A stretch of 64,000 bases of DNA, taken from NCBI RefSeq assembly GCF_014697475.1, contig NZ_JACJRV010000006.1:161112-225111 (forward strand), given 5' to 3'. Below the pieces are notes generated by a model, which saw nothing but the letters and a program-made list of their open reading frames with translations, was not told where the DNA came from and made no database searches. The position numbers and the translations under genes are program-made. Of the stretch, positions 19,222 through 28,372 are shown one piece after another (position 1 is the stretch's first letter; every line of letters starts with the position of its first letter). The stretch comes from Nostoc sp. FACHB-152. Its GTDB lineage: Bacteria > Cyanobacteriota > Cyanobacteriia > Cyanobacteriales > Nostocaceae.

Positions 19222-19254
19222 AATTACGAATTACGAATTACGAATTACGAATTG
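19222..19254. repeat. heptanucleotide tandem repeat (AATTACG)n
   Basis: Four exact AATTACG units followed by AATTG, in the divergent gap between the SpoIIM-like gene and the gene at 19315. This is the STRR type of short tandem repeat known from heterocystous cyanobacteria. Copy number is prone to slippage and it lies in the promoter region of both genes. Confidence 0.85.
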
Positions 19255-19314
19255 CTATAACCTACCTTAAGATAGCCACAAATTCACACTGTACTTTCAA
19301 GGAATTTTGGCATC

Positions 19315-20163
19315 ATGTCTGGAAATATTGGTTCTCCCAGCCCCATGCAACCACTCAGAGTGGGGAATGTGGTTAGTGCTGCGGTGCTACTGTATCGTTC
19401 TCATCTAAAAACTTATTTTAAACAAGCGGTAATTGCTCACTTGTGGGTGTTAATTCCTATTTATGGTTGGGCGAAATATGCTGCTATTTCTGGACTTATA
19501 TCTCGCTTGGCTTTTGGAGAACTAATTTACCAACCCGAAAGTGTCGCAGATGCTAGCAGACATATTAATCCTCGGTTATGGTCATTTTTCAGAGTAGCTT
19601 TTCAGGTGGGGCTATCTATATTGGGTGTTTATATACTACTAGCGATCGCAGGTGGTTTTATATCATTCCTTGTAGGGCTGATATTCGTCTTTGCCCTAGG
19701 TACTAACGCTGCGGTTGTCGCACCTGTGGTAATAGCACTCATCATGGGGAGTCTTCTGCTGTTAGGGCTGACTTGGTTTTATGCTCGTTGGGTAATTGCC
19801 GAAGTACCTTTAGCAGTTGAAGAAAATATCAATGGTGGCGAAAGTGTCGCTAGAAGTTGGGAGTTAACAAAAGCTTCGGCTTGGCGAATTCAAGGTGTAG
19901 TTTTAGTTGCTTTCCTGGTCACAATACCAATTGTTGGACTTTTGAACTATGTACCTAGCTTTTATCTTGCCAGCCTAGAACCTGGTTCTGCTATCTACTG
20001 GACTGTTTATTTTATATCTATAATCACCAGCTTAATCGGGGGAGTATTAGTGATGCCATTCTGGCAAGCACTCAAAGCTGTTTTATATTTGGACTTGCGT
20101 AGTCGGCGCGAGGGTATGGGCTTGCAGTTACGTGAACCTCCTCAAGATTTTCGCTCTTACTAA
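19315..20163 (+). CDS. multi-pass membrane protein (DUF7847 / GdpP-membrane-domain-like)
   Basis: 282 residues. A polar start (MSGNIGSPSPMQPLRVGNVV) leads to about six hydrophobic segments (40-60, 100-122, 125-145, 147-168, 200-225, 235-262) with an amphipathic FYARWVIAEVPLAVEE linker and SWELTKASAWRIQGV before the fifth. That linker, with conserved Arg-Ser-x-x-Leu-Thr-like order, is typical of the glycerophosphoryl-diester-phosphodiesterase membrane-domain-like family found near RDD and SpoIIM proteins. AAGGAA about 15 bases upstream is a plausible ribosome-binding site. The RDD gene starts 20 bp after the stop, so the two are probably co-transcribed. Function unknown. Confidence 0.75.
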   Translation: MSGNIGSPSPMQPLRVGNVVSAAVLLYRSHLKTYFKQAVIAHLWVLIPIYGWAKYAAISGLISRLAFGELIYQPESVADASRHINPRLWSFFRVAFQVGLSILGVYILLAIAGGFISFLVGLIFVFALGTNAAVVAPVVIALIMGSLLLLGLTWFYARWVIAEVPLAVEENINGGESVARSWELTKASAWRIQGVVLVAFLVTIPIVGLLNYVPSFYLASLEPGSAIYWTVYFISIITSLIGGVLVMPFWQALKAVLYLDLRSRREGMGLQLREPPQDFRSY

Positions 20164-20183
20164 ACCTGAAAATAAAATTTAAT

Positions 20184-20966
20184 ATGAGCTTTTTTAACCG
20201 CATTCGACTGCAAACTCCAGAAAGTGTAGAAATAGAGTTTACATTAGCAGGCATTGGCAATCGAGCTTTGGCCTTACTTATCGACTACTTTGTATTGGGT
20301 CTGACTTTACTTTTATTTGTTATTGTTTGGGCTATTTTTTCAGTTCAGTTGTTTGACTTTCTCAATGACTGGACAAAAAACGCTCAAAATTTTGGACTTT
20401 GGTTATTAGCCATTTTTTTTCTCATAGCCTTCATAGTTTACGCGGGTTATTTTGTATTTTTTGAAACCTTATGGCAAGGACAAACCCCAGGCAAACGCTT
20501 TGCTAAAATTCGCGTGATTCGAGATGATGGTAGACCTGTTGGGTTAGCACAGGCAACTTTACGTAGTTTACTAAGACCTTTAGACGAATTCTTATATATT
20601 GGTGCTATTTTTATTATGTTTAGCCAGCGTGAAAAGCGGCTTGGTGATTGGGCTGCTGGTACAATCGTGATTGATTCTCAAATACCTGCTGCATCGGCAA
20701 CTTTTACAATTTCAGAACAAGCGAGGTCGCTTTATACAGAATTGCTAGACATTGCCGATTTATCACAATTATTACCCGATGATTTTGCTGTAATTCGAGA
20801 ATATTTGCAGCGACGTGATGCAATGGAATTTAAGCCAAGAATTGCCTTGGCTGCTAAGTTAACGCAACAGGTTACAGCTATTATTAATTTAGATAAATTG
20901 CCAGCAGCTGCGCCTGATGTGTTTTTAGAAGCTGTTTACCTAGCTTATCAGCACAAAGAATTTTAG
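20184..20966 (+). CDS. RDD family membrane protein
   Basis: 260 residues. The family-naming Arg and two Asp positions appear in GIGNRALALLIDYFVL (Arg27, Asp33 region) and RVIRDDGRPVGLAQATLRSL. Membrane segments are at about 30-52, 68-92 and a weaker one at 140-155 (LYIGAIFIMFS), followed by QREKRLGDWAAGTIVI, a strongly conserved RDD end. The C-terminal ~85 residues are soluble and helical (TLADLSQLLPDDFAVIREYL-like). RDD proteins are thought to take part in transport or osmotic balance; here the neighbours are the SpoIIM-like gene and the membrane protein 20 bp upstream. Confidence 0.9.
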   Translation: MSFFNRIRLQTPESVEIEFTLAGIGNRALALLIDYFVLGLTLLLFVIVWAIFSVQLFDFLNDWTKNAQNFGLWLLAIFFLIAFIVYAGYFVFFETLWQGQTPGKRFAKIRVIRDDGRPVGLAQATLRSLLRPLDEFLYIGAIFIMFSQREKRLGDWAAGTIVIDSQIPAASATFTISEQARSLYTELLDIADLSQLLPDDFAVIREYLQRRDAMEFKPRIALAAKLTQQVTAIINLDKLPAAAPDVFLEAVYLAYQHKEF

Positions 20967-20985
20967 ATATCATAATGGTGCGTTG

Positions 20986-21000
20986 CGGGGGTTCCCCCCG
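20986..21000. repeat. GC hairpin between convergent genes
   Basis: CGGGGG and CCCCCG arms with a three-base loop lie in the 87-bp gap between the RDD gene and the cysteine desulfurase gene, which converge. It is placed well for a bidirectional stop, but no clear T tract follows on either strand. Confidence 0.35.
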
Positions 21001-21053
21001 TTGAAGCAAGTGGCTCCCCTACATTTTATGTTTTTTAGGTTGAGCTACTTACT

Positions 21054-22229
21054 TCAACGTTTGTGTACTAGGGTTCTCTGCTTGCGTAAACTTTGAATTG
21101 TAGCGATCGCAGATTTTGCTACTATATCAATTTCCTCGGCTGTGTTAAACCTTCCAATGCCAAACCTAATCGAGGCGTAAGCTAGTTGCTCGGAATGTCC
21201 CAAAGCTGTAAGAACATAAGAAGGTGCGGTAACTGCCGATGAACAAGCAGAACCGGAGGATACCGCCATTACTGGTTGCAGTCCTAGAGACAGTGCAGCA
21301 CCATCGACTCCCTCAACGCTGATACTCAAGTTTCCTGCTAGTCTTTGGGTGGGATGTCCGTTGAGGTGAATTCCTTCTAGCTGCGATAGTTGTGTCCACA
21401 AACTTTGCCTGAGTTGGGTAAGGCGTTCAGTCTCGGTTGCTTGTTCTGCTAAAGCAATTTCTACAGCTTTGCCAAAACCAACTATTTGCGGTGTGTACAA
21501 AGTTCCCGAACGCATTCCTCTTTCGTGTCCACCGCCATGCTGCTGGGGTGCAAGTTGAACTCTAGGGTTGCGTCTACGGACATATAATGCACCAATACCC
21601 TTGGGGCCGTAAACTTTATGAGCAGTCAGGGACATAATATCGATGTTCATTGCCTGCACATCTAAGGGTATTTTACCAATAGCTTGGGCGGCATCTGTAT
21701 GGAAAATGATATTGCGATCGCGGCACATTTCCCCAATTTCGGCTATCGGCTGCAACACGCCAATTTCGTTATTAGCCGCCATCACTGATACTAAAATCGT
21801 ATCGGGACGAAAAGCTTGTTCTAATTGAGTTAAATCAATCAGTCCATCTTGTTTAACTGGCAGAATTGTAATTTCAAAACCCAAAGTTTTCAAATATTTA
21901 CAAGGGTCTAAAATTGCTTTGTGTTCAGTAGCCACTGTAATAATATGCTGACCTTGTGGAAAATAAGCTTCAGCTATACCTTTAATGGCTAAATTATTTG
22001 CTTCAGTCGCACCACTTGTAAAGATAATTTCTTCGGGTGTAGCATTAATTGCTGCTGCTAATATTTCTCGCGTTTGTTTGACAGCCGCTTCTGCTTCCCA
22101 ACCATAAACATGATTAATACTCGCTGGGTTGCCAAATTTTTCTATGAAATAGGGCAACATTGCTGCTAATACTCTTTCATCTACAGGTGTAGTAGCATGG
22201 CAATCAAGATAGATAGGACGATTAGACAT
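21054..22229 (-). CDS. iscS: cysteine desulfurase (IscS/NifS class)
   Basis: 391 residues, PLP enzyme that takes sulfur from cysteine as an enzyme-bound persulfide for Fe-S clusters and thio-modified RNAs. Visible: N-terminal YLDCHATTPVDERV, TSGATEANNLAI, the His of ATEHKAIL, HTDAAQAIGK, PLP lysine in SLTAHKVYGPKG, and persulfide cysteine in SSGSACSS (group I spacing). Length is standard. The start lies 3 bp after the stop of the nuclease-like gene 22233-22859, so translation is probably coupled. A second desulfurase gene (54806) and an Nfu scaffold gene (37955) are in the same window. IscS rather than NifS is a judgement from the absence of nif neighbours. Confidence 0.92.
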   Translation of the reverse strand: MSNRPIYLDCHATTPVDERVLAAMLPYFIEKFGNPASINHVYGWEAEAAVKQTREILAAAINATPEEIIFTSGATEANNLAIKGIAEAYFPQGQHIITVATEHKAILDPCKYLKTLGFEITILPVKQDGLIDLTQLEQAFRPDTILVSVMAANNEIGVLQPIAEIGEMCRDRNIIFHTDAAQAIGKIPLDVQAMNIDIMSLTAHKVYGPKGIGALYVRRRNPRVQLAPQQHGGGHERGMRSGTLYTPQIVGFGKAVEIALAEQATETERLTQLRQSLWTQLSQLEGIHLNGHPTQRLAGNLSISVEGVDGAALSLGLQPVMAVSSGSACSSAVTAPSYVLTALGHSEQLAYASIRFGIGRFNTAEEIDIVAKSAIATIQSLRKQRTLVHKR

Positions 22230-22232
22230 AAA

Positions 22233-22859
22233 TTAAGTTAAAACTTGACTTAGTTTTTTTAATATTTGCAGAACTTTGTATAGTTCATTTTCTCGTCTTG
22301 ATAAAGTAAATTTATCAGACAAAGCATATTTAGGCTTATCTTGCTTTATTAGCTTGATGAATTGAAAATCTTCGCCGTTAGTGACAAATCCAAACACAGG
22401 CTTATCTACATTGGGACTACCCAGCATATAAACTAAAGCCTGGGGAATAGCTTCTAAAAGAGATAAGCTGGCTCTTTTAGATTCGATTACCAGCAGCCAC
22501 AATTGCTTTTGAATAACCAAAACATCGATTCTGCCTCTGATAATTTCTGCTGCATCTTCGACTGTAATTTCTACAGATTCTTCAGTTGCGATCGCAAACG
22601 GCTCATGATAAAATCCCGCCAAGTCTAATAGGGGTGATAGCACCACCATTTTGACAGCATTTTCTAAAATTGGTGGACGTTTAACCAAACTTAAGAAATT
22701 AGATTTTACCCTATCCAAATATTGTTTATCTAAATTTGTTGCTACCGGTACATCCTCTAACCATTCTGAGAAAAAATTTTCATCTTGTGATATTTCTAAA
22801 CCAAACTTTTTCTCTAAATCGGCAAATCCAATATTTTGAGCTTGGATAATTTGAACCAT
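22233..22859 (-). CDS. PD-(D/E)XK nuclease-like protein (type I restriction HsdR N-terminal type)
   Basis: 208 residues. The fold core is visible: ENAVKMVVLSPLLDLAGFY (first helix/strand), IIRGRIDVLVI with the motif Asp, and LLVIESKRASLS with the E-x-K. This arrangement matches the HSDR_N-like cyanobacterial family, annotated as restriction endonuclease subunit R although no helicase or methylase part is present. No such partner genes are nearby. It is directly upstream of the cysteine desulfurase with 3 bp between, an odd pairing. It may be an orphan nuclease or a nucleic-acid-binding relative. Confidence 0.75.
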   Translation of the reverse strand: MVQIIQAQNIGFADLEKKFGLEISQDENFFSEWLEDVPVATNLDKQYLDRVKSNFLSLVKRPPILENAVKMVVLSPLLDLAGFYHEPFAIATEESVEITVEDAAEIIRGRIDVLVIQKQLWLLVIESKRASLSLLEAIPQALVYMLGSPNVDKPVFGFVTNGEDFQFIKLIKQDKPKYALSDKFTLSRRENELYKVLQILKKLSQVLT

Positions 22860-22904
22860 ATTAATTAACTATGAGCGTAGATTAATTATTCTGCCATCTA
22901 ATTC

Positions 22905-23624
22905 TTAATTAAGAGTATCTGGATCTATGCCTAAAGCTCTTAATTGTTCCGCCAATTGTTGAGCGCGTCTTGCTTCTTGTTGCGCTTGTTGTTCTGCCAA
23001 TTCAGCACGTTTTTGTGCTGCTTTAATTTGTTCTTCTGGGGTGGGATATCTTTTTCCTTCTTCGTCATACCAATAAAGCCATTCTCTGGTTAAGCCGCAG
23101 TAATTTCCGCGTTCACAGCCAATTCCTAAGCCGATTTCTGCTAACCAAACAGGATTACCTGATTGTAATTGATATTTACCATTAACCAGCTCATGTACTT
23201 CTAAATGGGGTTTGCGGCGACGACGAGAAGAATAAATCACATAGTAAAGTACACCCATAGCCGCGTAGTCATCCAATTTATCGCTGTATTCTTTGCGATA
23301 ATTTTGAGAAACTACTTCTAACACCAAAATTGGTAGAACATTTTCATCCCACAGCACATAACTAGGACGTAGTTCTTCATCATAGAAGCGTTCTACGCCC
23401 AAACTCAAAAACCCATTTGGGACAATTGGTGGTTTATCTGGGTGATAATAAATACCCATATTCACACCAAAGAACCAGTCCATGCGTTCTGACCAAAGTA
23501 GCAACAGAATGGCCTTGAGTAACCCTGGTATTAATTCTTGCAGTTCATTATCTACAGGAGTTTCATCAGAGTCTGGTAGTTCTTCCGCAGAAGGTAAGTA
23601 CCTGGGCAAGTTGTACTCTAACAT
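22905..23624 (-). CDS. Uma2 family (DUF820) putative endonuclease
   Basis: 239 residues. The Uma2 pattern of a PD-(D/E)XK-like fold is present: VPNGFLSLGV, PILVLEVVSQNYRKEYSDKL (E-x-V-S and K) and YAAMGVLYYVIYSS. The C-terminal ~50 residues (PEEQIKAAQKRAELAEQQAQ, then QEARRAQQLAEQLRALG) are a charged Ala/Gln-rich coiled coil, usual for this cyanobacterial subgroup. The family is highly expanded in filamentous cyanobacteria and its biological role is unproven. It is 45 bp upstream of the HsdR-like gene on the same strand. Confidence 0.88.
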   Translation of the reverse strand: MLEYNLPRYLPSAEELPDSDETPVDNELQELIPGLLKAILLLLWSERMDWFFGVNMGIYYHPDKPPIVPNGFLSLGVERFYDEELRPSYVLWDENVLPILVLEVVSQNYRKEYSDKLDDYAAMGVLYYVIYSSRRRRKPHLEVHELVNGKYQLQSGNPVWLAEIGLGIGCERGNYCGLTREWLYWYDEEGKRYPTPEEQIKAAQKRAELAEQQAQQEARRAQQLAEQLRALGIDPDTLN

Positions 23625-24141
23625 GGTTGGTTTCCCTATTACGGACGCTTGGCTTTAATCTACGAACCTACCCACGCCAATATCCTCACCAGAATTATAG
23701 CGATTTCGGATTAACAGAGAGTAGAGAACAGGCAATAGGCAGCAGGAGAAAAGTTTTATACTTTCCCTATTCCCCATTCCCTACTCCCTATTCCCTTGCA
23801 TTCACAAGTCGTAAGGATTAATAAATATCTTAGTTTTTTGGCTCTGTTATTGTTTATATTTACCAAAGGGTGTATTAACAGCCACTCGTTTTCAGTGACC
23901 AGGAGGCAGCATCAGACAATTTTAGATTTTAGATTGCCCCGTAGATAAATATAGGGTCTTATATCACTAAGGAATTATTGGTTATAACTATCCCATGCTT
24001 TAACTGACACTCTAATATCAACACCACAAGGTGGGAAAGCGAAGTTGATATTAAAACGAATATTTTTGCTGAATTGTAGCTGATAAGGACTAAACTAAAA
24101 AGTCTTGTGCAGCAAAACCTATAGTTTTAAATGAAGTAATC
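23625..24141. other. 517-bp divergent intergenic region upstream of serA
   Basis: Separates the Uma2 gene (minus) from serA (plus). It contains low-complexity pyrimidine heptamers (CCCTATTCCC type, about 23755-23800) and the inverted repeat at 24013-24053. I see no additional gene; the short open frame at 23627 is mostly low-complexity. Confidence 0.5.
24013..24053 (+). promoter_or_regulatory. inverted repeat upstream of serA
   Basis: Perfect 10-bp arms TAATATCAAC (24013-24022) and GTTGATATTA (24044-24053) enclose a small inner stem (CCAC / GTGG). It lies about 90 bp before the serA ATG, where an operator or a leader-RNA hairpin would be placed. No known binding-site consensus was recognised. 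Confidence 0.35.
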
Positions 24142-25722
24142 ATGTCCAAGGTTCTCGTATCCGATCCTATTGACCAAGCTGGAATTGACATTCTTTCCCA
24201 AGTTGCTACTGTTGATGTCAAAACTGGTTTAAAACCCTCCGAATTAATCGAAATTATTGGTGATTACGATGCCTTAATGATTCGTTCTGGCACAAGAGTG
24301 ACAGAAGAAATTATTGAGGCTGGCACACATTTAAAAATCATTGGACGTGCTGGTGTCGGGGTAGATAATGTTGATGTGCCGGCTGCTACACGCCGAGGAA
24401 TTGTTGTAGTTAATTCCCCTGAAGGAAACACGATCGCAGCAGCAGAACACGCACTAGCGATGATGTTGTCTTTGTCTCGTCACATCCCTGACGCTAACGC
24501 TTCTGTCAAAAGTGGTGAGTGGGATCGCAAAACTTTTGTAGGTGCAGAAGTTTACAAAAAGACTCTCGGTGTTATTGGTTTAGGGAAAATAGGCACCCAT
24601 GTTGCCACAGTAGCTAAGGCAATGGGGATGAAATTACTGGCTTATGATCCTTTCATCTCCACTGAAAGAGCCGAACAAATTGGCTGTCAGTTGGTGGATT
24701 TAGATTTGCTGATGCAGCAATCTGACTACATTACACTCCACATCCCTAAAACCTCAGAAACTACCCATTTAATTAACGCCACAACTCTGGCAAAAATGAA
24801 GCCCACAGCGCGGATTATTAACTGCGCTCGTGGTGGAATTATTGATGAAGCAGCTTTAGCCGCAGCTATTAAAGAAGGTAAAATTGCTGGTGCAGCGTTG
24901 GATGTATTTGAGTCGGAACCGTTGGGTGAATCGGAATTGCGATCGCTCGGTAAAGACATCATCCTTACTCCTCACTTGGGAGCCTCCACTACAGAAGCTC
25001 AGGTGAATGTCGCAATTGATGTGGCTGAACAAATCCGCGATGTACTTTTGGGACTACCAGCACGTTCCGCAGTTAACATTCCTGGACTCGGCCCCGATAT
25101 TTTAGAAGAACTCAAACCCTATATGCAACTGGCGGAAACCTTGGGTAACTTGGTAGGTCAGTTAGCTGGCGGTAGAGTCGAAACCCTGACAGTCAGATTA
25201 CAAGGTGAACTGGCAACCAACAAGAGTCAGCCATTGGTAATCGCAGCCTTAAAAGGTTTACTTTACCAAGCTCTGCGAGAACGAGTAAATTACGTCAACG
25301 CCAGTATCGAAGCCAAAGAACGGGGAATTCGCGTCATCGAAACACGAGATGCTTCTGAGCGCGATTATGCTGGTTCCCTGCGTCTAGAAGCCACCGGTAG
25401 TTTAGGTACTCACTCAGTGACAGGTGCTTTGTTAGGTGAAAAAGAAATTCACTTAACTGACGTTGATGGCTTCCCCATTAACGTTCCCCCCAGCAAACAT
25501 ATGGTGTTTACCTTACACCGCGATATGCCAGGGATTATCGGTAAACTCGGTTCTCTGCTCGGAAGTTTTAACGTCAACATTGCTAGTATGCAGGTAGGCC
25601 GCAAAATCGTCCGTGGTGATGCAGTAATGGCTTTAAGTATTGATGATCCCTTACCCGATGGCATTTTGGCAGAAATTACCAAAGTACCAGGCATTCGGGA
25701 CGCTTATACAGTCACACTTTAA
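24142..25722 (+). CDS. serA: D-3-phosphoglycerate dehydrogenase
   Basis: 526 residues, the long form. It oxidises 3-phosphoglycerate to 3-phosphohydroxypyruvate, the first step of serine synthesis. Domain order: substrate/nucleotide domains (1-315) with IIGRAGVGVDNVD, cofactor motif VIGLGKIGTHV, RGGIIDEAAL and the catalytic His of TPHLGAST; an intervening domain (320-450, DILEELKPYMQLAETLGNLV); and a C-terminal ACT domain (453-526, MVFTLHRDMPGIIGKLGSLL) for regulation. Start ATG at 24142 gives the usual MSKVLVSDPID. An inverted repeat lies in the leader. Confidence 0.97.
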   Translation: MSKVLVSDPIDQAGIDILSQVATVDVKTGLKPSELIEIIGDYDALMIRSGTRVTEEIIEAGTHLKIIGRAGVGVDNVDVPAATRRGIVVVNSPEGNTIAAAEHALAMMLSLSRHIPDANASVKSGEWDRKTFVGAEVYKKTLGVIGLGKIGTHVATVAKAMGMKLLAYDPFISTERAEQIGCQLVDLDLLMQQSDYITLHIPKTSETTHLINATTLAKMKPTARIINCARGGIIDEAALAAAIKEGKIAGAALDVFESEPLGESELRSLGKDIILTPHLGASTTEAQVNVAIDVAEQIRDVLLGLPARSAVNIPGLGPDILEELKPYMQLAETLGNLVGQLAGGRVETLTVRLQGELATNKSQPLVIAALKGLLYQALRERVNYVNASIEAKERGIRVIETRDASERDYAGSLRLEATGSLGTHSVTGALLGEKEIHLTDVDGFPINVPPSKHMVFTLHRDMPGIIGKLGSLLGSFNVNIASMQVGRKIVRGDAVMALSIDDPLPDGILAEITKVPGIRDAYTVTL

Positions 25723-26063
25723 AAAAGGATGAAGGATGAAGCATATCTTGCACTAACGATTAAAGTCGCAGCTACACAGACAAAGCCTGCGGAGGCAGGC
25801 TCAACTTGATTTTGGATTAGTCCGCTTTCGCGGACTTAGTTTGTTTAGCCAAGCCAGTGCGTTCGGTCACCGGACTCCCTCACTGGCGTGCGAATTCCTT
25901 CCGTTGGGGCTTGGTGCTTCAGACTTCATCCTAGCCTGCGGCAAGCCCTTTGGGTGACGCTCCTGCGTCGCTAACGCTGCGCTAACAGCAGTTGCTTCAA
26001 GTCGGGGAACCCGCCCAACGCACTGCTTCACCGCTTCGCGTCTACATCCTTCACACTTCAGAT
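25723..26063. repeat. composite hairpin-repeat tract between serA and prmA
   Basis: The 341-bp gap is built from several GC-rich inverted units: AGCCTGC/GCAGGCT near 25784-25801, GTCCGC/GCGGAC at about 25830-25845, GCCAGTG/CACTGGC around 25854-25887, ACGC-rich GACGC/GCGTC at 25957-25969, and GCAGTTG to CAACGCACTGC at about 25989-26026 containing GTCGGGGAACCCGCCCAACG. I recall these as dispersed repeats in Nostocales genomes. They reduce base-composition similarity to the flanking genes and extend an open frame upstream of prmA without coding value. Confidence 0.75.
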
Positions 26064-26981
26064 ATGGCAAACACTTGGTGGGAACTACAGATTTTATGTG
26101 AACCAGAGCTAGAAGAGTCTATCTTTTGGCGGCTGGAAGATTTTGGTAGCCGGGGGACAGCAAGTGAACGCAAAGGGAATTCTTCTTTAGTTAAGGCTTA
26201 CTTACCGCAATTTCAAGCACAGTTACTAGACTTGGCTGCATTGGCGTTGCGGTTGCGTCAAGATGCTTTGTGTGTAGGAATGTCTACGCCTAGCTTGCAT
26301 TGGCAATTAATCGATGAAGAAGATTGGGCAACCAGTTGGAAACAATATTGGCAACCCCAGGAAATAGGCGATCGCTTTTTGATTAACCCTGCATGGCTAC
26401 CAATGCCAGAAAATACTGAACGTTTAGTAATTCGCCTTGATCCTGGAGTGGCTTTTGGTACAGGAAACCATGCCACAACTCAACTGTGTTTAGAAGCATT
26501 AGAAATGCGCTTGAGCGAGGTACCGAAATCGTTTATCGGTAACGAAGAAAGAACGCCAGTAATAATCGCAGATATCGGTTGCGGTTCTGGTATTTTATCC
26601 ATCGGTGCAGTCTTACTAGGAGCCGAAAAAGTTTATGCTGTGGATAATGATCCCTTAGCAGTGCAATCAACTTTCAGCAATCGCACCCTCAACAACGTGA
26701 GCCAGGAACGCTTGATTCCAGCCGAAGGTAGCGTAGATGTTTTGAGCAAAATCATTGAAAAACCAGTAGATGGTATCGTCTGTAATATCTTGGCTGACGT
26801 AATTATTCAACTGGTTCCAGAAATAACTGCAATCACTCAACCTAGCACTTGGGCAATCTTTAGCGGTATTTTAATAGAACAATCCAAATCAGTCGCAGAT
26901 GCGTTAGAAAAACATGGTTGGGTTGTCGCGGCTCTCTGGAAGAAAAAAGAATGGTGCTGTTTAAATGTGCGTCGTTCTTGA
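26064..26981 (+). CDS. prmA: ribosomal protein L11 methyltransferase
   Basis: 305 residues from the ATG at 26064 ([19 protein letters not shown]). The open frame runs 24 codons further upstream, but only through repeat DNA. The N-terminal L11-binding domain (1-90) is followed by the conserved [18 protein letters not shown], the SAM-binding [14 protein letters not shown] and the downstream NDPLAV and ICNILADVI motifs. The enzyme methylates L11 in the cytoplasm. Co-transcription with serA is unclear because of the hairpin tract between them. A terminator-like stem lies at 27146. Confidence 0.95.
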   Translation: MANTWWELQILCEPELEESIFWRLEDFGSRGTASERKGNSSLVKAYLPQFQAQLLDLAALALRLRQDALCVGMSTPSLHWQLIDEEDWATSWKQYWQPQEIGDRFLINPAWLPMPENTERLVIRLDPGVAFGTGNHATTQLCLEALEMRLSEVPKSFIGNEERTPVIIADIGCGSGILSIGAVLLGAEKVYAVDNDPLAVQSTFSNRTLNNVSQERLIPAEGSVDVLSKIIEKPVDGIVCNILADVIIQLVPEITAITQPSTWAIFSGILIEQSKSVADALEKHGWVVAALWKKKEWCCLNVRRS

Positions 26982-27788
26982 ATTAAAACAGGTAACAGGT
27001 AATAGTGGACAGAGAACAGGCTTGAAAGTCTTTTGTTACATGGCTTTTTGGCGAAAACTTGAACCTCATTCACCTACAATCTGCTGTCATTAAAAACTAG
27101 AAGTTGAAAACAATCTAGGAAGATATTCTAAATAGCTTAAATACTAGAGGTGCAAAGAATTGCGCCTCTATCTTTTGGCAGGTTTTTTAATAAGATTATT
27201 GTCCCGAACTAGCAATTTTCATGAGTTATATCAATTCGCAATTCGCAATTAAGAAATCTATCTCCAGTAAGACTTTCCTAATTTCCATCTGTTGCCTCAT
27301 TTTAGAGAATTGGTATTATTTCAAAATGCTGCGATCGCTGAAGTGAAAAAATCCGACATCACACCACGAAAAGCTTAAATCTAGCTTTTTGAGCGTAGTA
27401 AATATAGCTATAAAAAATTACAGTTCAACTTTACATTATTATGAACACAGCTAAAATATTCATCTTAGAAAATATGTTTTGCATGGCAGAAACTGAGTAA
27501 ATCACTAGGTATTATTTAGAAATTCATCCAAAAGAAAGATGATATATTTGCAGTTTAAATTTATAATACACTAGTGATTAGAAAAAGCATTTAAAAACTT
27601 TAATTAGCATATTCAGACAGCAGGGAGCAAAAAGAGAAATTAGTGTTTTCCCTAAGCTAATCATATGCAAGTTAAATATGGAATTGCTAACAAGCAAAAC
27701 CCACATACATGAGGTTTAAACCCTTAATTTTTGTTTGATTCTGTGCAGATTGGTATTTTGATACTCAAATTTTAAACTAGAGCGGAAA
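26982..27788. other. 807-bp intergenic region between convergent genes
   Basis: Contains an ACAGGCTTGAAAGTCTT motif near 27018 that resembles one near 653, the hairpin at 27146, a short AATTCGC tandem repeat (about 27233-27250) and one HIP1 site (GCGATCGC near 27331). The rest is AT-rich with no supportable gene. Confidence 0.5.
27146..27176 (+). terminator. terminator-like hairpin after prmA
   Basis: AGAGGTGCAA and TTGCGCCTCT arms, one G-T pair, short AAGAA-type loop, followed by ATCTTTT. It is 165 bp downstream of the prmA stop and fits an intrinsic terminator on the plus strand. Confidence 0.5.
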
Positions 27789-28262
27789 TTAAGGAGAGTC
27801 AGGGGTTTTTTGCAGGCGAATCAATGTATTATAAACTTGCCTTTTTAAGTTATTGTCATTTTGAAGTTCTATAGTAATTGTATTGAATCGGTCAATAGTT
27901 AGACCATTTTGTTCAACTTTTTTCTGAGATTCATTACAATAATTTACGGCAATTTCTTTCGGTTTCCGGGGCAGGTTATTAATACTTTTCGGGTCGTTAC
28001 AAACAATCTGGGGTATTTCTCCTCCCATCAATTTTTTGATTTCATCAAAAGCTTGCTGACGCGATGGTTCCATTGCTAACACCGCTCTAGCATAGTTAAC
28101 GATTTCATTATTGTTGACTGGTAAATTTTGAGCAGAGGCTTTGGAAGCAAATGTCATACTACCTGATACTAAAGTTGCAGTAGCAATAAATCCGCAAAAG
28201 AAAGTTTTAGGCAGTAAATTTACTAAGCGATCTCGGAAAAATAAATCAGCGATTTTTTTCAT
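27789..28262 (-). CDS. DUF4168 family exported protein
   Basis: 157 residues. Signal peptide: basic start (MKKIADLFFRDRLVNLLPK), hydrophobic FFCGFIATATLVSG and an ASA-Q cleavage site near 45. The mature helical part has NYARAVLAMEPSRQQAFDEI, two cysteines (IVCNDP, NYCNES) and NGLTIDRFNTITIELQND, matching DUF4168, periplasmic proteins of unknown role common in cyanobacteria. It is about 110 bp downstream of holA on the same strand, though probably separately transcribed. Confidence 0.85.
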   Translation of the reverse strand: MKKIADLFFRDRLVNLLPKTFFCGFIATATLVSGSMTFASKASAQNLPVNNNEIVNYARAVLAMEPSRQQAFDEIKKLMGGEIPQIVCNDPKSINNLPRKPKEIAVNYCNESQKKVEQNGLTIDRFNTITIELQNDNNLKRQVYNTLIRLQKTPDSP

Positions 28263-28372
28263 AATCTCAGTGACACAGGGCTTAATTGTAGGGGTGTGTT
28301 ATTGGCTTTGAATTATTTTGAGAGTGAGAAGTTCCAGCAAAATTTCCGTGTACTGAAGTTTTATCTGTATTT

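Noticed and set aside
21054..22859. DNA phosphorothioation (Dnd) locus
   Set aside because: Only a desulfurase is present; no dndB-E or restriction partners, and the sequence is of the housekeeping IscS class.
25992..26063. Upstream extension of prmA by 24 codons
   Set aside because: Encoded by the dispersed repeat tract; family N-terminus begins at MANTWWE.
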